Of a DNA stretch of 64,000 bases, positions 41,240-51,689 are shown piece after piece. Made by a program: the position numbers and the translations under genes. Within the stretch, counting starts at the first letter, position 1, and each line of letters begins with the position of its first letter. The notes under the pieces are model-generated. The model saw only the letters and a program-made list of their open reading frames with translations, had not been told where the DNA came from and made no database searches. Origin of the DNA: Ariolimax columbianus (taxonomy: Eukaryota > Mollusca > Gastropoda > Stylommatophora > Arionidae); the NCBI GenBank assembly GCA_036924085.1, contig JAVGWX010000006.1, positions 39,635,246-39,699,245 of the forward strand, written 5' to 3'.

Positions 41240-41590
41240 ACACTACACGCAGATTTTTTTTAAAAGGCGAGACATGGATGTGGGCTGTCCCCCTGGCCTG
41301 TACAGCGAACATATCTTGCGATCCAAAGAGGCGATGCCAGGAATAGAAATATGTGGACAGAATATAAACAACTCGCGTTGCGCTGATGATACTGTGTTGA
41401 TAGCATATAATGAGTCAGAATAACAAAAAACGGTCAACATGGTAGTGCTTCAAAGAAAAAATAAAGGCTCAGCTTCAATCAAAAGAACTCAGTAGTAATG
41501 GTAGTAACTAAGCAGCACAACTCAACCAAATGCTGTGTTATGTTGAACGAGACGAAACTAAGACAAGTTACGTATTTTTCTTTCCAATTA
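41240..41590 (+). pseudogene. LINE reverse-transcriptase palm fragment
   Basis: The + strand reads YSEHILRSKEAMPGIEI and INNSRCADDTVLIAYNESE, which holds the catalytic ADD motif. After stops it continues with a NSTKCCVMLNETKLRQVTYF stretch, the region before the F.YLGS block. Frame breaks are present. 41591-41845 has no recognised feature. Confidence 0.75.
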
Positions 41591-41847
41591 TGCCGTTTAA
41601 ATTCGAAGTCGTCCGCCATGCGCTAAGTGCTTTGCGTCGGTCATTGTGAATCCGTGTCATTACATATTCATTTTAGTGCCCTTTGTCCACCTGCTTGGCG
41701 ACCACACTCTTATCATGTAGCCAGATCTGCCAGCGGTGTAAGACATCAATGAAAGATGATTAGGGTGCATTTTCATGAAGTTAACAGACCAACGTATTTG
41801 TGTCTGGAAGTGTATTCTACACAAGACATAGTGCCGACCATAGATCT

Positions 41848-42335
41848 TCTTCTTCTTCTTTTGTTCACTTTAAAATATTGCCTATATCTGCAATGTTGTC
41901 TCTTGTATAAACTTCACTGTCTTTTGTAGTTCACATACAGGTCCATAAAGTTTCTCTTCCAGCGTTGTTTCTATGAGCCAGTGAGATTTTCTCTGTATAT
42001 TATATTCGGAGCAGTTTTGTAGTATGTGCTCTGCTGTCTGGGGTGCCTGTCCGCATGTACACATGGCTGAGTTGCCAATCTTCATTTTTGTGTACATGTG
42101 GCTGCGGAGTCGGTTGTGTCCTGTTCTAAAGCGCAACACAACAGTTTGCTCTTGTCTGTTCATGTTATGGTAATCGTCTGGTGTTACTGTTGGTGGCTTT
42201 CTGATTGATTTGATCATCCTTATCTTCTGTTGGTATGTAACTGGCACATCTGGCTGCTCGTCTGCAGCACCCTCCTTTGCCAGTCGATCTGTTCTCTCGT
42301 TTCCTGGTACTCCACAATGGACCATACATCGAATG
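41848..42335 (-). pseudogene. RNase H LINE tail, third copy type
   Basis: On the minus strand: HCGVPGNERTDRLAKEGA (RNase H C-terminal block), a VTYQQKIRMIKSIRK stretch, a HNRLRSHMYTKMKIGN block, a CTCG Cys cluster, EHILQNCSEYNIQRKSHWLI, an EEKLYGPVCELQKTVKF end, then a GAA tail (+ side 41848-41862, TTCTTC). It is open for this whole stretch, which is unusual for the LINE remnants here. It joins a different LINE in frame at about 42335. Confidence 0.78.
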
Positions 42336-42880
42336 TCGTCGTTCCGCATTCTGTTTCTCCTGGTAACAGCGATGACCTTGCTCAAAAACTTCATTTCACA
42401 CGTCGAAATTCTTCTCACGCGACCTAGACAGAAGCTATGTTTGGCACTGGTAGCAGAGTCAGCATGAATATACTGTTTATCAGCTGGTAGCACAGAGTCA
42501 GCATGAATATACTGTTTATCAGCTGGTAGCACAGAGTCAGCATGAATATACTGTTTATCAGCTGGTAGCACAGAGTCAGCATGAATATACTGTTTATCAG
42601 CTGGTAGCACAGAGTCAGCATGAATATACTGTTTATCAGATGGTAGCACAGAGTCAGCATGAATATACTGTTTATCAGATGGTAGCACAGAGTCAGCATG
42701 AATATACTGTTTATCAGCTGCTGCTCTGTTGCCAAACTAATATCCGTGTGCCTAAGTAGTGATGACGGCTGATAAGTTACCGTAGATGCGTTCTGACACA
42801 TTGTCTTGATTTTCTTGTCGAGCCGAGAAAATATTGCCCAAATACTTGAACTCCTGACCCTGTTGACGGGCAATACCATT
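42336..42880 (-). pseudogene. LINE reverse-transcriptase tail with internal array
   Basis: The minus strand begins with an IFSRLDKKIKTMCQNASTVT stretch and a YQPSSLLRHTDISLATEQ block. It then has repeated copies of QLINSIFMLTLCYQ and continues, after a frame change, with an RRISTCEMKFLSKVIAVT stretch. Relatives without the array: 9440, 23870 and 55365. It breaks off at MRNDDIR where RNase H sequence starts. Confidence 0.78.
42445..42720. repeat. Minisatellite, 39-bp unit derived from LINE coding sequence
   Basis: About seven units of ATGAATATACTGTTTATCAG plus CTGGTAGCACAGAGTCAGC. On the minus strand each encodes LINSIFMLTLCYQ, a peptide that occurs once in related LINEs (for example IFMPTLCYQCQTW at 55430). 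The array is therefore an in-frame amplification of that segment. Confidence 0.95.
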
Positions 42881-42914
42881 TATACTTATGTCGATTGACC
42901 CAGTTCTAGTTTTG

Positions 42915-43165
42915 TTTTGTTTTTTTGCGTTCGCCTTATTTCTCTAATCCCACAAGGCGGTGTGCGTTGCATTGTGGTTTTTATTGTGCGCCTGTCGGCC
43001 CAGTGCATCCTACTTCAGCATACATTTTATGTAAGGGTCTGCTTTCTCCTGCATTTTCTAAGGGTTTGCTTCCCCGGGGTAACGGCCGGTGCTGTGATGG
43101 GGATCGAACCCAGCACCTTCTGGTTGTGAGCAGTGTCACTTAACCACTAGCCCACGCCGTCCCCA
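42915..43165 (-). mobile_element. tRNA-derived SINE, family 2
   Basis: Full body and head in reverse orientation: tail side 'gcgttcgccttatttctctaatcccacaaggc', body 'ctgcattttctaagggtttgcttccccgggg', head 'gatggggatcgaacccagcacc' and 'taaccactagcccacgccgt'. A clean TSD was not identified (CCCAGTT occurs on both sides). Confidence 0.85.
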
Positions 43166-43354
43166 GTTGTTCTACTGATCCTCATAGTTTCTATTTTCTC
43201 CTCGCTAATTCGTAAATTGTATTTAGCACAGGTTGTCGCAAGAGCGTTCATGTGATTTTGCAGTTAATTTTCATCATCGTCTTCAATTTGAAGGGCAGGA
43301 CTATAATATATTTATTGATAAAACAGTGTATACAGTATCTCTGCAAGTCATCAT

Positions 43355-43480
43355 CATCATCGTGTAGCATGTTCTTTATAGAACGTCGCTCCCATCACAG
43401 TATGTCTGGAAAAAAACTTTCCCTTTCCCAAAACCCCAACCTCTGCCACATTCATAACATGCATTTCGGGATTTCTTGGA
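43355..43480 (-). pseudogene. LINE 3' end fragment
   Basis: Matches the last about 120 bp of the LINE at 48440 and 7545: on + 'catcatcatcatcgtgtagcatgttctttatagaacgtcgctcccatcacagtatgtctgg'. It has a GATGAT-type tail. Confidence 0.7.
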
Positions 43481-43489
43481 GTTCAACCC

Positions 43490-44229
43490 TGACTAGGACA
43501 CGCATCTGCTGGTGGAAGAGGCAGAAGATCGACCAGGTCGACAACGACTCTGAAGGTAGAAGCTGGAAACGTCTGGTATCGGGCTAAGGGTGCACCAGAG
43601 ACCATAGCTGGTAAGCGACCAGAACAACGTTCAGAAAGCAATGGCAAACTAATGGACGTAAAACGCCAAGAAACCTATGATAGTATCTCCAACCAAAGAA
43701 AAAAGAGTATATTAATGACAGATTCGACAGCAAAATAGACGTTAGGTCAGACACAACAAAAACATATGACGACCCTAATGGTGACATAGTAAAAGATAAG
43801 GGAGGTTACGAAGAGATTATCAAACTTGTTACTGTCTTACAGAAAGATCGGAATCGGTTTGAGGCTTTTCACGTTCTCAACTAGTGACGTATCGTTTGTG
43901 TGCGTTGGTAAGATATAGTCACCAACACAGAGGTCTCCCATAAGAGCTTCATGTATGGTCTGGCTGCAGAAGACGAACATGCTGCAACTAAATGAACCTT
44001 GAAATGTCAGTAAGACACTACCAGAGAACATATACTTCAAAGCTGTATGCTCACGCAGAAAAAAAGAGAACAATACTGAACTCGCAAGATAGATGGGAGA
44101 CAAAAAGTTGTACGGAGATTTTTTAAAACAGCCTAACAAACAAGTGCCCATTGTAAGAGAAACCGGGACTTTGATCTGATGATGAACAAAGAAGAAGGAA
44201 CAAAGAAGATATCGCACAGTCAACTCTAA
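43490..44229. other. Unassigned, probably decayed LINE
   Basis: The + strand has Lys/Glu-rich stretches (about 43620-43760) that may be the upstream part of the LINE at 44230, but no conserved block could be placed. No gene is called. Confidence 0.3.
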
Positions 44230-44945
44230 ATGCAGAATACGGCAGACAAACTACACATAATCTACTCAGAACAAAAACACTTCAAATTAAATACGACCAA
44301 CTACACACGACTCATACCAAACTGAGAGAAACACCTTTGGATGAGATAGAGAGCTTCGCATCCCTAGGGAGTATCATGAACAAGACAGGTGGTGCAGATT
44401 AGAATGTAAAAGCCAGGATACAAAAGGCAAGATTTGCCTTTGTCCTCTTGAAAACCATATGGACCTAAAAAGAACTATCAAAATGCGAACAATTCGAAAT
44501 ATCTGCAACTCTAAACTCGTATGAAGCCGGGTATTTTATGTGAAGCGGATATATGGTTGATGACCAAACTTAATATTAAGAGATTTCACGGCTTTATAAA
44601 CAAATTCCTGACATAGATTACTGGGCATTTGTGGTTTAAGAAGTTTACAAGTTGTAGCATAGGGGCGCAAACGGGACAAGGACAGGTGGGACAGGTAATC
44701 TTTGTAAGAAGATGATGTTGGATAGGTAACACATTGTGAAGGCCCCTAGCCAGTATCGCTACCCTGTTTTTGCCACGGAACACCCAGGGGAAAAGAGGGA
44801 AGGCCAACGAACAACGGAGAAGAGATCTAGAGGAGGATGCAGGAAAAACAAGGGGATGCTGGAAATAGGTGGAAATAATTGGGCAAGACAGGTCTGTTTG
44901 GAGATGGTTGGTTGATGGCATATGCACTACAGTTGATAAGGACGA
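44230..44945 (+). pseudogene. LINE reverse-transcriptase C-terminal fragment
   Basis: The + strand: an INAEYGRQTTHNLL-like stretch, DEIESFASLGSIMNKTGGAD, then VKARIQKARFAFVLLKTIW, later an RRRDLEEDAGKTRG block and SVWRWLVDGICTTVDKDEEE. This covers the region from F.YLGS to the end of the protein. Stops and frameshifts throughout. The Glu-rich end leads directly into the long GAA array. Confidence 0.78.
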
Positions 44946-45935
44946 AGAAGAAATAGAGTAAGAGAAGAAAAGAAGCAGAAAAAGAGATGAAGAGAGACAA
45001 GGAAAGAGGAGGAGAAACAAGGAGAAGAAGAAAAAGAGGAGAAAGAAGAGAAGATAAAGAAGAAGTAAGTGGAGAGAAAGAATAGCAGAAGAAGACGAGA
45101 ATGTAGAAGAGAATAAGAAAAAGAGTTAACAAGAAGAATAGAAAAAAGACGATGATATAAGAAAAGAAAGGAAAACAACCCAAGAAAAGACAAGAAAAAA
45201 TGAAGTTACAAAAAGAGTGACGAAGAAAAGAAAATGAGAAGAAAAAGAAGAGAATAAAAAAGATAAGAAAAAGGGAGACGATGAAAAGAACAAGAGAACA
45301 AGAAAAACTAAAGAAGAACTTAATAGGAAGAAGAAGAACTTAATAATAAGGAGAAGAAGAAGAACTTAATAGGAAGAAGAAGAAGAAAATAATAAGGAGA
45401 AGAAGAAGAACTTAATAGGAAGAAGAAGAACTTATTAATAAGGAGAAGAAGAAGAACTTAATAGGAAGAAGAAGAACTTAATAAGGAGAAAGAAGAAGAA
45501 GAACTTAATAAGGAGAAAGAAGAAGAACTTAATGAGAAGAAAGTAGAAGAACTAAATAAGGAGAAAGAAGAAGAAGAAATTAATAAGGAGAAAGAAGAAG
45601 AAGAACTTAATGAGAAGAAAGTAGAAGAACTAAATAAGGAGAAAGAAGAAGAAGAAATTAATAAGAAGAAAGAAGAAGAACTTAATAAGGAGAAAGAAGA
45701 AGAAGAAAGAAGAAGAAGAACTAAATAAGAAGAAAGAAGAAGAGGAACTTAAGAAGAAGAACTTAATAAGAAAACGAAGAACTTAATAAGAAGAAAGAAG
45801 ACGAAGAGGAACTTAATAAGAAGAAAGAAGAAAAAGAGGCACTTAATAAGAAGAAAGAAGACGAAGAGGAACTTAATAAGAAGAAAGAAGAAAAAGAGGC
45901 ACTTAATAAGAAGAAAGAAGATGATAGCACCAAGA
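44946..45935. repeat. Polypurine GAA-rich array, about 1 kb
   Basis: Nearly pure A/G on the + strand. The right half is organised around units such as GAAGAAGAACTTAATAAGGA plus GAAAGAAGAA. It begins at the GAA-type 3' end of the LINE at 44230 and probably grew from that tail. Leu/Phe/Ser-rich minus-strand frames are artefacts. Confidence 0.93.
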
Positions 45936-46020
45936 TATCCAGGAATGACTGTGACGGAGGCTGGATCAAAGCGACGTTCTATACAGGACATGCTACCTGA
46001 TGACATCATGAAACACTTGT
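45930..46020 (+). pseudogene. LINE 3' end fragment
   Basis: The + strand reads a YPGMTVTEAGSK-like block and 'cgacgttctatacaggacatgctacctgatgacatcatg', matching the 3' end of the LINE at 48440 (complement). It directly follows the GAA array. Confidence 0.65.
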
Positions 46021-46750
46021 TTACATATTTAACCATTTTTGTCAAGCCCTATATATATATCAGTGTCACCTTCTTACTCTTTTATCTTTTTATCCATCTT
46101 GTCTTCTTCTCTTACTCTTTCTCTCCATATGTATCCCATATCGTTTTACTCGTTTACTTGTCAGCTAGTTTATGTCTCTTTATCTTTATGTTTCTCTCTT
46201 TTAAATATTTTCCAAAATCATATTATCCAAGTGGCTTTTGAGTCAATCTTTCCATCTATATTTCTACCATTCATCCTCTTAACCTCTCCGTTTCTCCCGT
46301 TTCTCTTATCATCATCTTTCATATATGTATTAATATGTGTGTGTGTGTGTGCGTGCGTGTATATATATAGATATATATATATTTGTTTTCTTATTTTTAT
46401 ATCTGTTTCCGAATTTCCTACTTTCTCTATATTGTTGCCAAGACATGAATGTGTCGTTAGTTACTATAAAATCTTCTTTTTTTTTTCTCGATACATTTTT
46501 GGTTCCAATTTCTGTGACCTCTCTCATGAATGAAGTATACTTATTTTATGAATACATCTGATTGCGGTAATGGGAGAGCAGAGCTTTCGTCGTTTCATTC
46601 TATATCTAAACTTGTCAAGTTCTAGTGCATTCCATTTGTATTGATGGATGTTGTCTTCAGTAACGCGCAGAAAGAGAAATGCTGAAGAGACTTATTCAAA
46701 TAAAACTGGATGAACTATTATTAAATGGAACTATTTTAAACCATTTCTGG
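46021..46750. other. AT- and CT-rich, with (GT)n/(TA)n at 46337-46383
   Basis: Low-complexity pyrimidine-rich stretches to about 46560 and a short GT then TA microsatellite. No gene or repeat copy was recognised. Confidence 0.5.
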
Positions 46751-47015
46751 GGACGGCGTGGCCTAGTGGTTAAGTGGCACGGCTCACAACCAGAAGGTGC
46801 TGGGTTCGATCCCCATCACAGCACCGGCCATTACCCCGGGGAAGCAAACCCATAGAAAATGCAGGAGTAAGCACACCCTTACATAAAATGCATGCTGAAG
46901 TCGGATGCACTGGGCCGACAGGCGCAAAATAAAAACCACAGTGTAACGCTCACACGCCTTGGGGAATAGATAAATAAGGCGAACGCAACAAAAAAAAAAA
47001 CAAAAAAAAAAATTT
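46751..47015 (+). mobile_element. tRNA-derived SINE, family 2, forward copy
   Basis: The head has GGCGTGGCCTAGTGGTTAAG (A-box region) and GCTGGGTTCGATCCCC (B-box region). The body and an A-rich tail 'gcgaacgcaacaaaaaaaaaacaaaaaaaaa' follow. It is the best-preserved SINE2 copy and the only forward one. Confidence 0.92.
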
Positions 47016-47217
47016 GTGTCTATCCTTAATAATAAACGATCACTTCTGTCTGTGTCTGTGAAGCAAAAGTATGTTGGCTCTGCACGCCAACATCTCGGGC
47101 CCAGGTTTCACTAAATATTGCTTCTTTGTGTTTATCTCTCAAAGAGTTTCGTCCTCGTTACAACCAACAAATTATAAAGGAGAAGTTTATACAAATATTG
47201 TTGATCTCTTTAATAGT

Positions 47218-47491
47218 GGAGTCGCGTAGCGTAGTGGTTAGCGCGCTGGCGTCGCATTTGAGTGGTCCTGGGTTCATTCCGCAGTTGAGGCGGTAATGTT
47301 TTTTCAAACCGCAACGGCTCCCGGTGTCAATCCAGCCCTAAATGGGTACCGGTTCAGTCCGGGAAGTAAAAGCGGCGAGGGAGAGGAGATGGCTACCGCC
47401 GTCATACAGCCGAGCCTTTGAAATGTGAGATCGCTAACACCTCACACCCCTACGGCAGTAATGCTATGGGTTACTTTAGTTTACTTTACCA
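47218..47491 (+). mobile_element. tRNA-derived SINE, family 1, with TSD
   Basis: Complete copy from GGAGTCGCGTAGCGTAGTGG to 'atgggttactttagtttactttacca'. Perfect 10-bp TSD CTTTAATAGT at 47208-47217 and 47492-47501. The A and B boxes are recognisable. Confidence 0.93.
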
Positions 47492-47501
47492 CTTTAATAG
47501 T

Positions 47502-47879
47502 TCAATCCTATTTATTACCAACATGTTACAAAGGAAAGGTTTATACAACTATTCCTGTAAAATAATTTACAAAAGCAATATAAAGAATTATGATTTTGGA
47601 CATAATTGTTTCCTGTTAAGTTCAAAATGTATGACGTGTAATGGCGTCATAATGCCTGCGCGCAATCGGTACTAGGTCGAAGTGGTGCATTGCAAGAAGA
47701 TCGTTCTTGTGGGGGAAAGGGGGGAGGGGGGCAGTGTAGTAGATATTTGAAGGAAATGCGTATTTTCGGGGGATGGGCGCTAACAATGAAATACTTAGTT
47801 GCTTATCGCAGGTCACGCTTGGCGGTTCAACTAGTAGTTAATAGGGTAAGGAAAATAAAAATATCAGATAAATGGCTTG
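47502..47879. other. No recognised feature
   Basis: Includes a G-rich stretch at about 47710-47732. Short open frames only. Confidence 0.4.
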
Positions 47880-48440
47880 GCTTGTTCATTCTCAATCTCC
47901 CACTACCAAACAATGAAAGGCTTAAGTAGCAGAATGTAGTCCAGAGAACGGAATGCGTTGTGTCGTAGTTTACAGCTTGACTGCGATATTTGCACATTTC
48001 GGTCCAACACATCCGATTTCAGCAAGTATTTTTTGAGTACCGGGTTAGCATTCCCTCTTCGGTCCCTTCTCCTTAGCCTGCTGCAGCCTGTTATCCAGGA
48101 TCAACGCGTGAAGTTGTAGAAGGGTCTTGGCAGCTTTGGTTCGCTGGCCCTGACGCTAGCAGTCAGCTATGAGTCGCTGACCACTGCAGCTCATGCGCTG
48201 CTCAGCATATTAATAATCTCATCGCTAGGGGATCGCATTAGTGATCACCACTTCGTTGTCAAGATTGCGGTAATATAGTATGTTTCCAGGTGCACTGTGT
48301 AAACGTGAACTTCATGGTCTGCAGGTTGCACACCTAACACGAGTGACTTAGCAACTGGCTGAATCATGTCGGCCGGTCGAACCAGGCCTCTTTTTCCCGC
48401 TAGCGACAAGCTCTCATATTTTAATTATTAAATCATATAT
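47880..48440 (+). repeat. Family R dispersed repeat, longest copy
   Basis: Order: 'tcattctcaatctcccactaccaa', 'gcagaatgtagtccagagaacggaatgcgttgtgtcgtagtttacagcttgactgcgat', 'ggtccaacacatccgatttcagc', 'gcagcctgttatccaggatc', 'gctggccctgacgctagcagtcagctatgagtcgctgacc', 'tcatgcgctgctcagc'. A further about 170 bp (to 'cgctagcgacaagctctcat') is shared with 58480-58690. No protein, tRNA-like head or clear TSD was recognised, so its class is unknown. Confidence 0.75.
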
Positions 48441-48930
48441 CATCATCATGTAGCATGTCCTTTATAGAACGTCGCTCCCATCACAGTCTGTCTGAAAGAA
48501 ACTCTTTCCCTTGCCAAAACTCCCGCCTCCGCCACAGTCATACCCAGGCATTCCTGAATATCTTGGTGCCATCGTCTTCTTGGTCTACCGCTTTCACTTT
48601 TGTCTGGTACCATACCTTCCATCGCTGTTCTCTCTAGAGCGTTGTAACTCTTGATGTGACCAACGTATTTGCATTTTCTAGCCAAAATGGAATTGATAAA
48701 CCAGTTCTCCTCAATGTTCAACTCTTGCCGAATGTCTACATTTGTCTTTTTCTCTGTCCAGGGTATTCTGAGGATCTTTCTGTAACATTTTGACTCGAAT
48801 TATTCAATTCTTTGTTTGGAAGTTTTGGTAATCGTCCATGATTCGCAGCCATAAGCTGCCACAGGGAAAAAACACAGGCTCTCAAGACTTTTACTTTTAT
48901 TATTTTGTTGGTACTCTGCCATAATTTATT
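48440..48930 (-). pseudogene. LINE reverse-transcriptase C-terminal fragment
   Basis: Minus strand: a KVLRACVF-like block with the YGCESW region degraded, a MNIEENWFINSILARKCKYVG-like stretch, GRPRRRWHQDIQECLGMTV and a VMGATFYKGHAT end. The last 91 codons are open. A GATGAT-type tail lies at 48440-48450 (+ side). Beyond 48930, 'gtctaggttgaagtgttg' (49015-49032) resembles the right end of the hAT-like elements, so this may be a third, half-lost copy of that composite. Confidence 0.78.
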
Positions 48931-49139
48931 TATATATAAGCAAAGAAGAACCACGCTAATAATTTTACATGTGATCACCCAAAATTTTAAAATTATAGCC
49001 CCCGTATTACTGTCTAGGTTGAAGTGTTGAAGACCATTTAAGTATGCCTCTGTATTTGTATCAGTTGAGAAGGCCAGTTCTATTCTTTGCTGTCTTTCCA
49101 TCCCTATTAGTAAGCTGAGCACCCCCTTACAGCTAGGAT

Positions 49140-49220
49140 GAATGGGACGTTTCAATAATGGGGAATGAACCCAATACCTTTGTTGAAAGATGCTAGCGCT
49201 CTACCGCACTGCCTCTCCAT
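49140..49220 (-). mobile_element. Possible tRNA-derived SINE head
   Basis: The minus strand gives GGCAGTGCGGTAGAGCGCTA (A-box region) and TTGGGTTCATTCCCC (B-box region) with about the right spacing. No body match to the other SINEs was found. Confidence 0.45.
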
Positions 49221-49539
49221 ACAACGTGCGCCCTAATATAAAACAAAATACTTTGCTGTGCCCAAAAGAGAATAAACCCGAAATAACAAGCACTACTAGA
49301 TAACAGTGGTCGGCTATAATGTATTCTGCTTTCCTCAACTTTGCATTTCAGTTCCACAATATCTGTGCTGTTAGTTCAAATTTATTTTCGGCGAAAGTAT
49401 AATTCACTTGAACCAAAAGTAGTATTTTGGGGTTATATTGGGACGTGTAGACCATTCAAACTCGTATATACTTTACTCTTGAGTAGCGCGACAAAGCTCT
49501 GCATAGACCATCAATCGTGTTGCCAGTATGTGTATCGAT

Positions 49540-50215
49540 CCCTTATTAAGTGGTCCCTCTGTATTGTTATCCCTCTTGAGGTGGTTTCAGCCGACATAAA
49601 GGGGTTTGTTTGTTATCCCGTGTAAAGAGTTCCGTGTATTTTGTAAATGTTATCTATGTATTTCCGTCCCTCATAAAGTGGCCCGTGTATTATGATAACT
49701 CATAATGTGGTTAGTGTATTTCGATCCATCATAACGTGGTTAGTGTATTTCGATCCATCATAAAGTGGTTAGTGTATTTCGATCCATCATAAAGTGGTTA
49801 GTGTATTTCGATCCATCATAAAGTGGTTAGTGTATTTCGATCTATCATAATGGGGTTAGTCTATTTCGATCCATCATAATGTGGTTAGTGTATTTCGATC
49901 CATCATAATGTGGTTAGTGTATTTCGATCCATCATAATGTGGTTAGTGTATTTCGATCCATCATAAATCCGTCCGTATATTTCGATCCGTCAGAAAGTGG
50001 CCCGTTAATTTTAATATTGACACTACCTAAAGTGTCCCGTATGTGTTTTTCGACTCCTCATAAAGTAATGCGCTCTTTTGACCCCTCATAAAATAATCCG
50101 TGTCCTTTTTATCCCTAAGAGTAATCCGTGTCTTTTGACCCCTCATAAAGTGGTCTGTGTCTTTTTACCACTCATAAAGTAATCCGTGTCTTTTGACCCC
50201 CCTCATAAAGTGGCC
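49540..50215. repeat. Minisatellite, 29-bp core unit with degenerate flanks
   Basis: The central part (about 49700-49985) has about ten regular units of CATAAAGTGGTTAGTGTATT plus TCGATCCAT. The flanks have looser CCTCATAAAGT...TGTGTCTTTTGACC units. It lies just upstream of the SH3 exon. Confidence 0.93.
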
Positions 50216-50544
50216 CATTTGCGCTTTAAAAATGTCACAACAGTAACACACTGCCTCAATCCGCCTTCTAAATTACCACATACACAATGTGCGTTTGTGG
50301 ACACCGGTATTGATCACTTATCACTCGCATCAAGTAAAATGGGTTCCTATCCCGATCTTGGCACTCTCCAGCTTACCCAACTGTAAATGGCAGATATGAA
50401 ATACACGTAAGGAAGACAAGACATAGAAGAAGAGAATTCATAACGTCATCTCAGAAATAGCTCAGACGTAATCCATTGAAAATTCGAACACGTTATCCCC
50501 GACGACATGAGACTAACCTTGACCTTACTTCTCCTGCCTCATAG

Positions 50545-50656
50545 GTTTTGGAGCAGCGTACTGACGGTATATGGCGAGGCTACGTCTGCCACGAGGGCCG
50601 GATGGCCAAGACTGGCATGTTCCCGGCAAATAACGTTGTGCTTGTAGACATCAAAG
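50545..50656 (+). CDS. Internal exon encoding the C-terminal half of an SH3 domain, caskin-like
   Basis: The acceptor 'ctcctgcctcatag' precedes the exon and the donor 'gtgagt' follows it. The exon is 112 nt, starts in phase 0 and leaves one base over. The peptide begins VLEQRTDGIWRGY and ends TGMFPANNVVLVDIK: the conserved Trp of the SH3 ligand groove and the G.FP.N.V motif of the last strands. The ALYDY half must be in an upstream exon. SH3 domains bind proline-rich peptides. VLEQ..DG.W.G followed by G.FP is how I recall the caskin SH3, hence the call. Caskins are CASK-binding scaffolds with ankyrin repeats before SH3 and SAM domains after it. I see neither here, so another SH3 scaffold cannot be excluded. 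Exon confidence is high; family assignment is moderate. Confidence 0.85.
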
Positions 50657-50985
50657 GTGAGTAACTCTTGTTGTTACTTATGTGTAGTATGCTATATTTG
50701 TATTATCTCCCGGGAGTTGCTTGCACCGGCCGGCTCAGACTGGGGAACTGCCCTCGCACAGGGTGCTCACATCGCGTCGACCAGACTAATTTGCCGCAGC
50801 GCAGAGAACATTACCTGCACGAAAAGGCGGGATTCTTGACGGACCAATCACAGATCCTGTGGCCACGAGTTCCGTAGAGTCTGTCTAGCTCGTTTCGGAC
50901 TGTAAAATCACATCTAAACACATATGTGACACACACTATCGCCATCTTCGTTTGCGCCGGCCTATTAATAATAATTATTCAGATT
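50657..50985 (+). other. Start of a 5.8-kb intron
   Basis: The intron runs from 50657 to 56455. This first part holds no recognised repeat; the following entries up to 56430 all lie inside the intron. Confidence 0.6.
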
Positions 50986-50989
50986 CGCT

Positions 50990-51185
50990 AACGCCTGAAT
51001 GAGATAGGTATAGCGTTCGCGGTAAAGGTACCGGGTTCTATCCCGGCTATCGACATGCTCCAGTCAACCCATCTGTGAATGGGTACTTGGCAAGATGTTT
51101 GGGGGAAAAAGCAGCCCATAAGATAGTTGTTATTTAGTACAATGAACTCATACCTAACCCCCTTACATCATACGGGACTACTTTT
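50990..51185 (+). mobile_element. Possible tRNA-derived SINE, family 3
   Basis: B-box-like GGGTTCTATCCCGGC, then 'tccagtcaacccatctgtgaatgggtac'. The same order (B box, then 'ccagtcgacccagctgttaatgg') occurs reversed at 59430-59520. The A box is weak. No TSD seen. Confidence 0.4.
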
Positions 51186-51417
51186 TAGATACACTAGTAA
51201 GTCAGTAAGTAGGTCACACACTGAAACGCGATTGCTGAAAGCGTAGTTGGTAGTTTCTGAAGGCGTCATTAGGTGACAGTAACATCCAGCTGTGTGTAGC
51301 AGAAGCTGGGTGTCGCATGCACGTGCGCAGCTTAGATTTAGAATGGTGGCGTCAGTGCCCACAGAGTGTACAATCAAAGAACGGGCTGTCTGTTTGCTGA
51401 TTAAATTTTGTTTTCTA

Positions 51418-51432
51418 GGGGGGGGGGGGGGG
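51418..51432. repeat. Poly-G run
   Basis: 15 consecutive G. Confidence 0.95.
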
Positions 51433-51665
51433 TGAGAAGGACTTTCTGCTAAAAACATTCATTAGGAAGTGCTTCTAATTTTCGCGGTGAGTAGTGTTTG
51501 CGGAACAAAGATGGATCGATACATTTTCCTCATGGCCGATCGAATACTGCTGATGAAGTCCGATCTGGTTGTACTGTTCAGTTGGCAGAGAAGCATCTGG
51601 GGGATATGGTGGGCGGGGGGTAATGATTCGAGTCGACTGACGAGCAACAATAGACATGGATCAAC

Positions 51666-51679
51666 GGGGGGGGGGGGGG
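51666..51679. repeat. Poly-G run at the 5' edge of M copy F
   Basis: 14 consecutive G immediately before the M 5' end. Confidence 0.95.
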
Positions 51680-51689
51680 TTCTAGCGTA

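Noticed and set aside
46751..46825. A functional tRNA gene
   Set aside because: A and B boxes are tRNA-like, but the same head occurs in four copies with a common non-tRNA body and A-rich tail, so it is a SINE.
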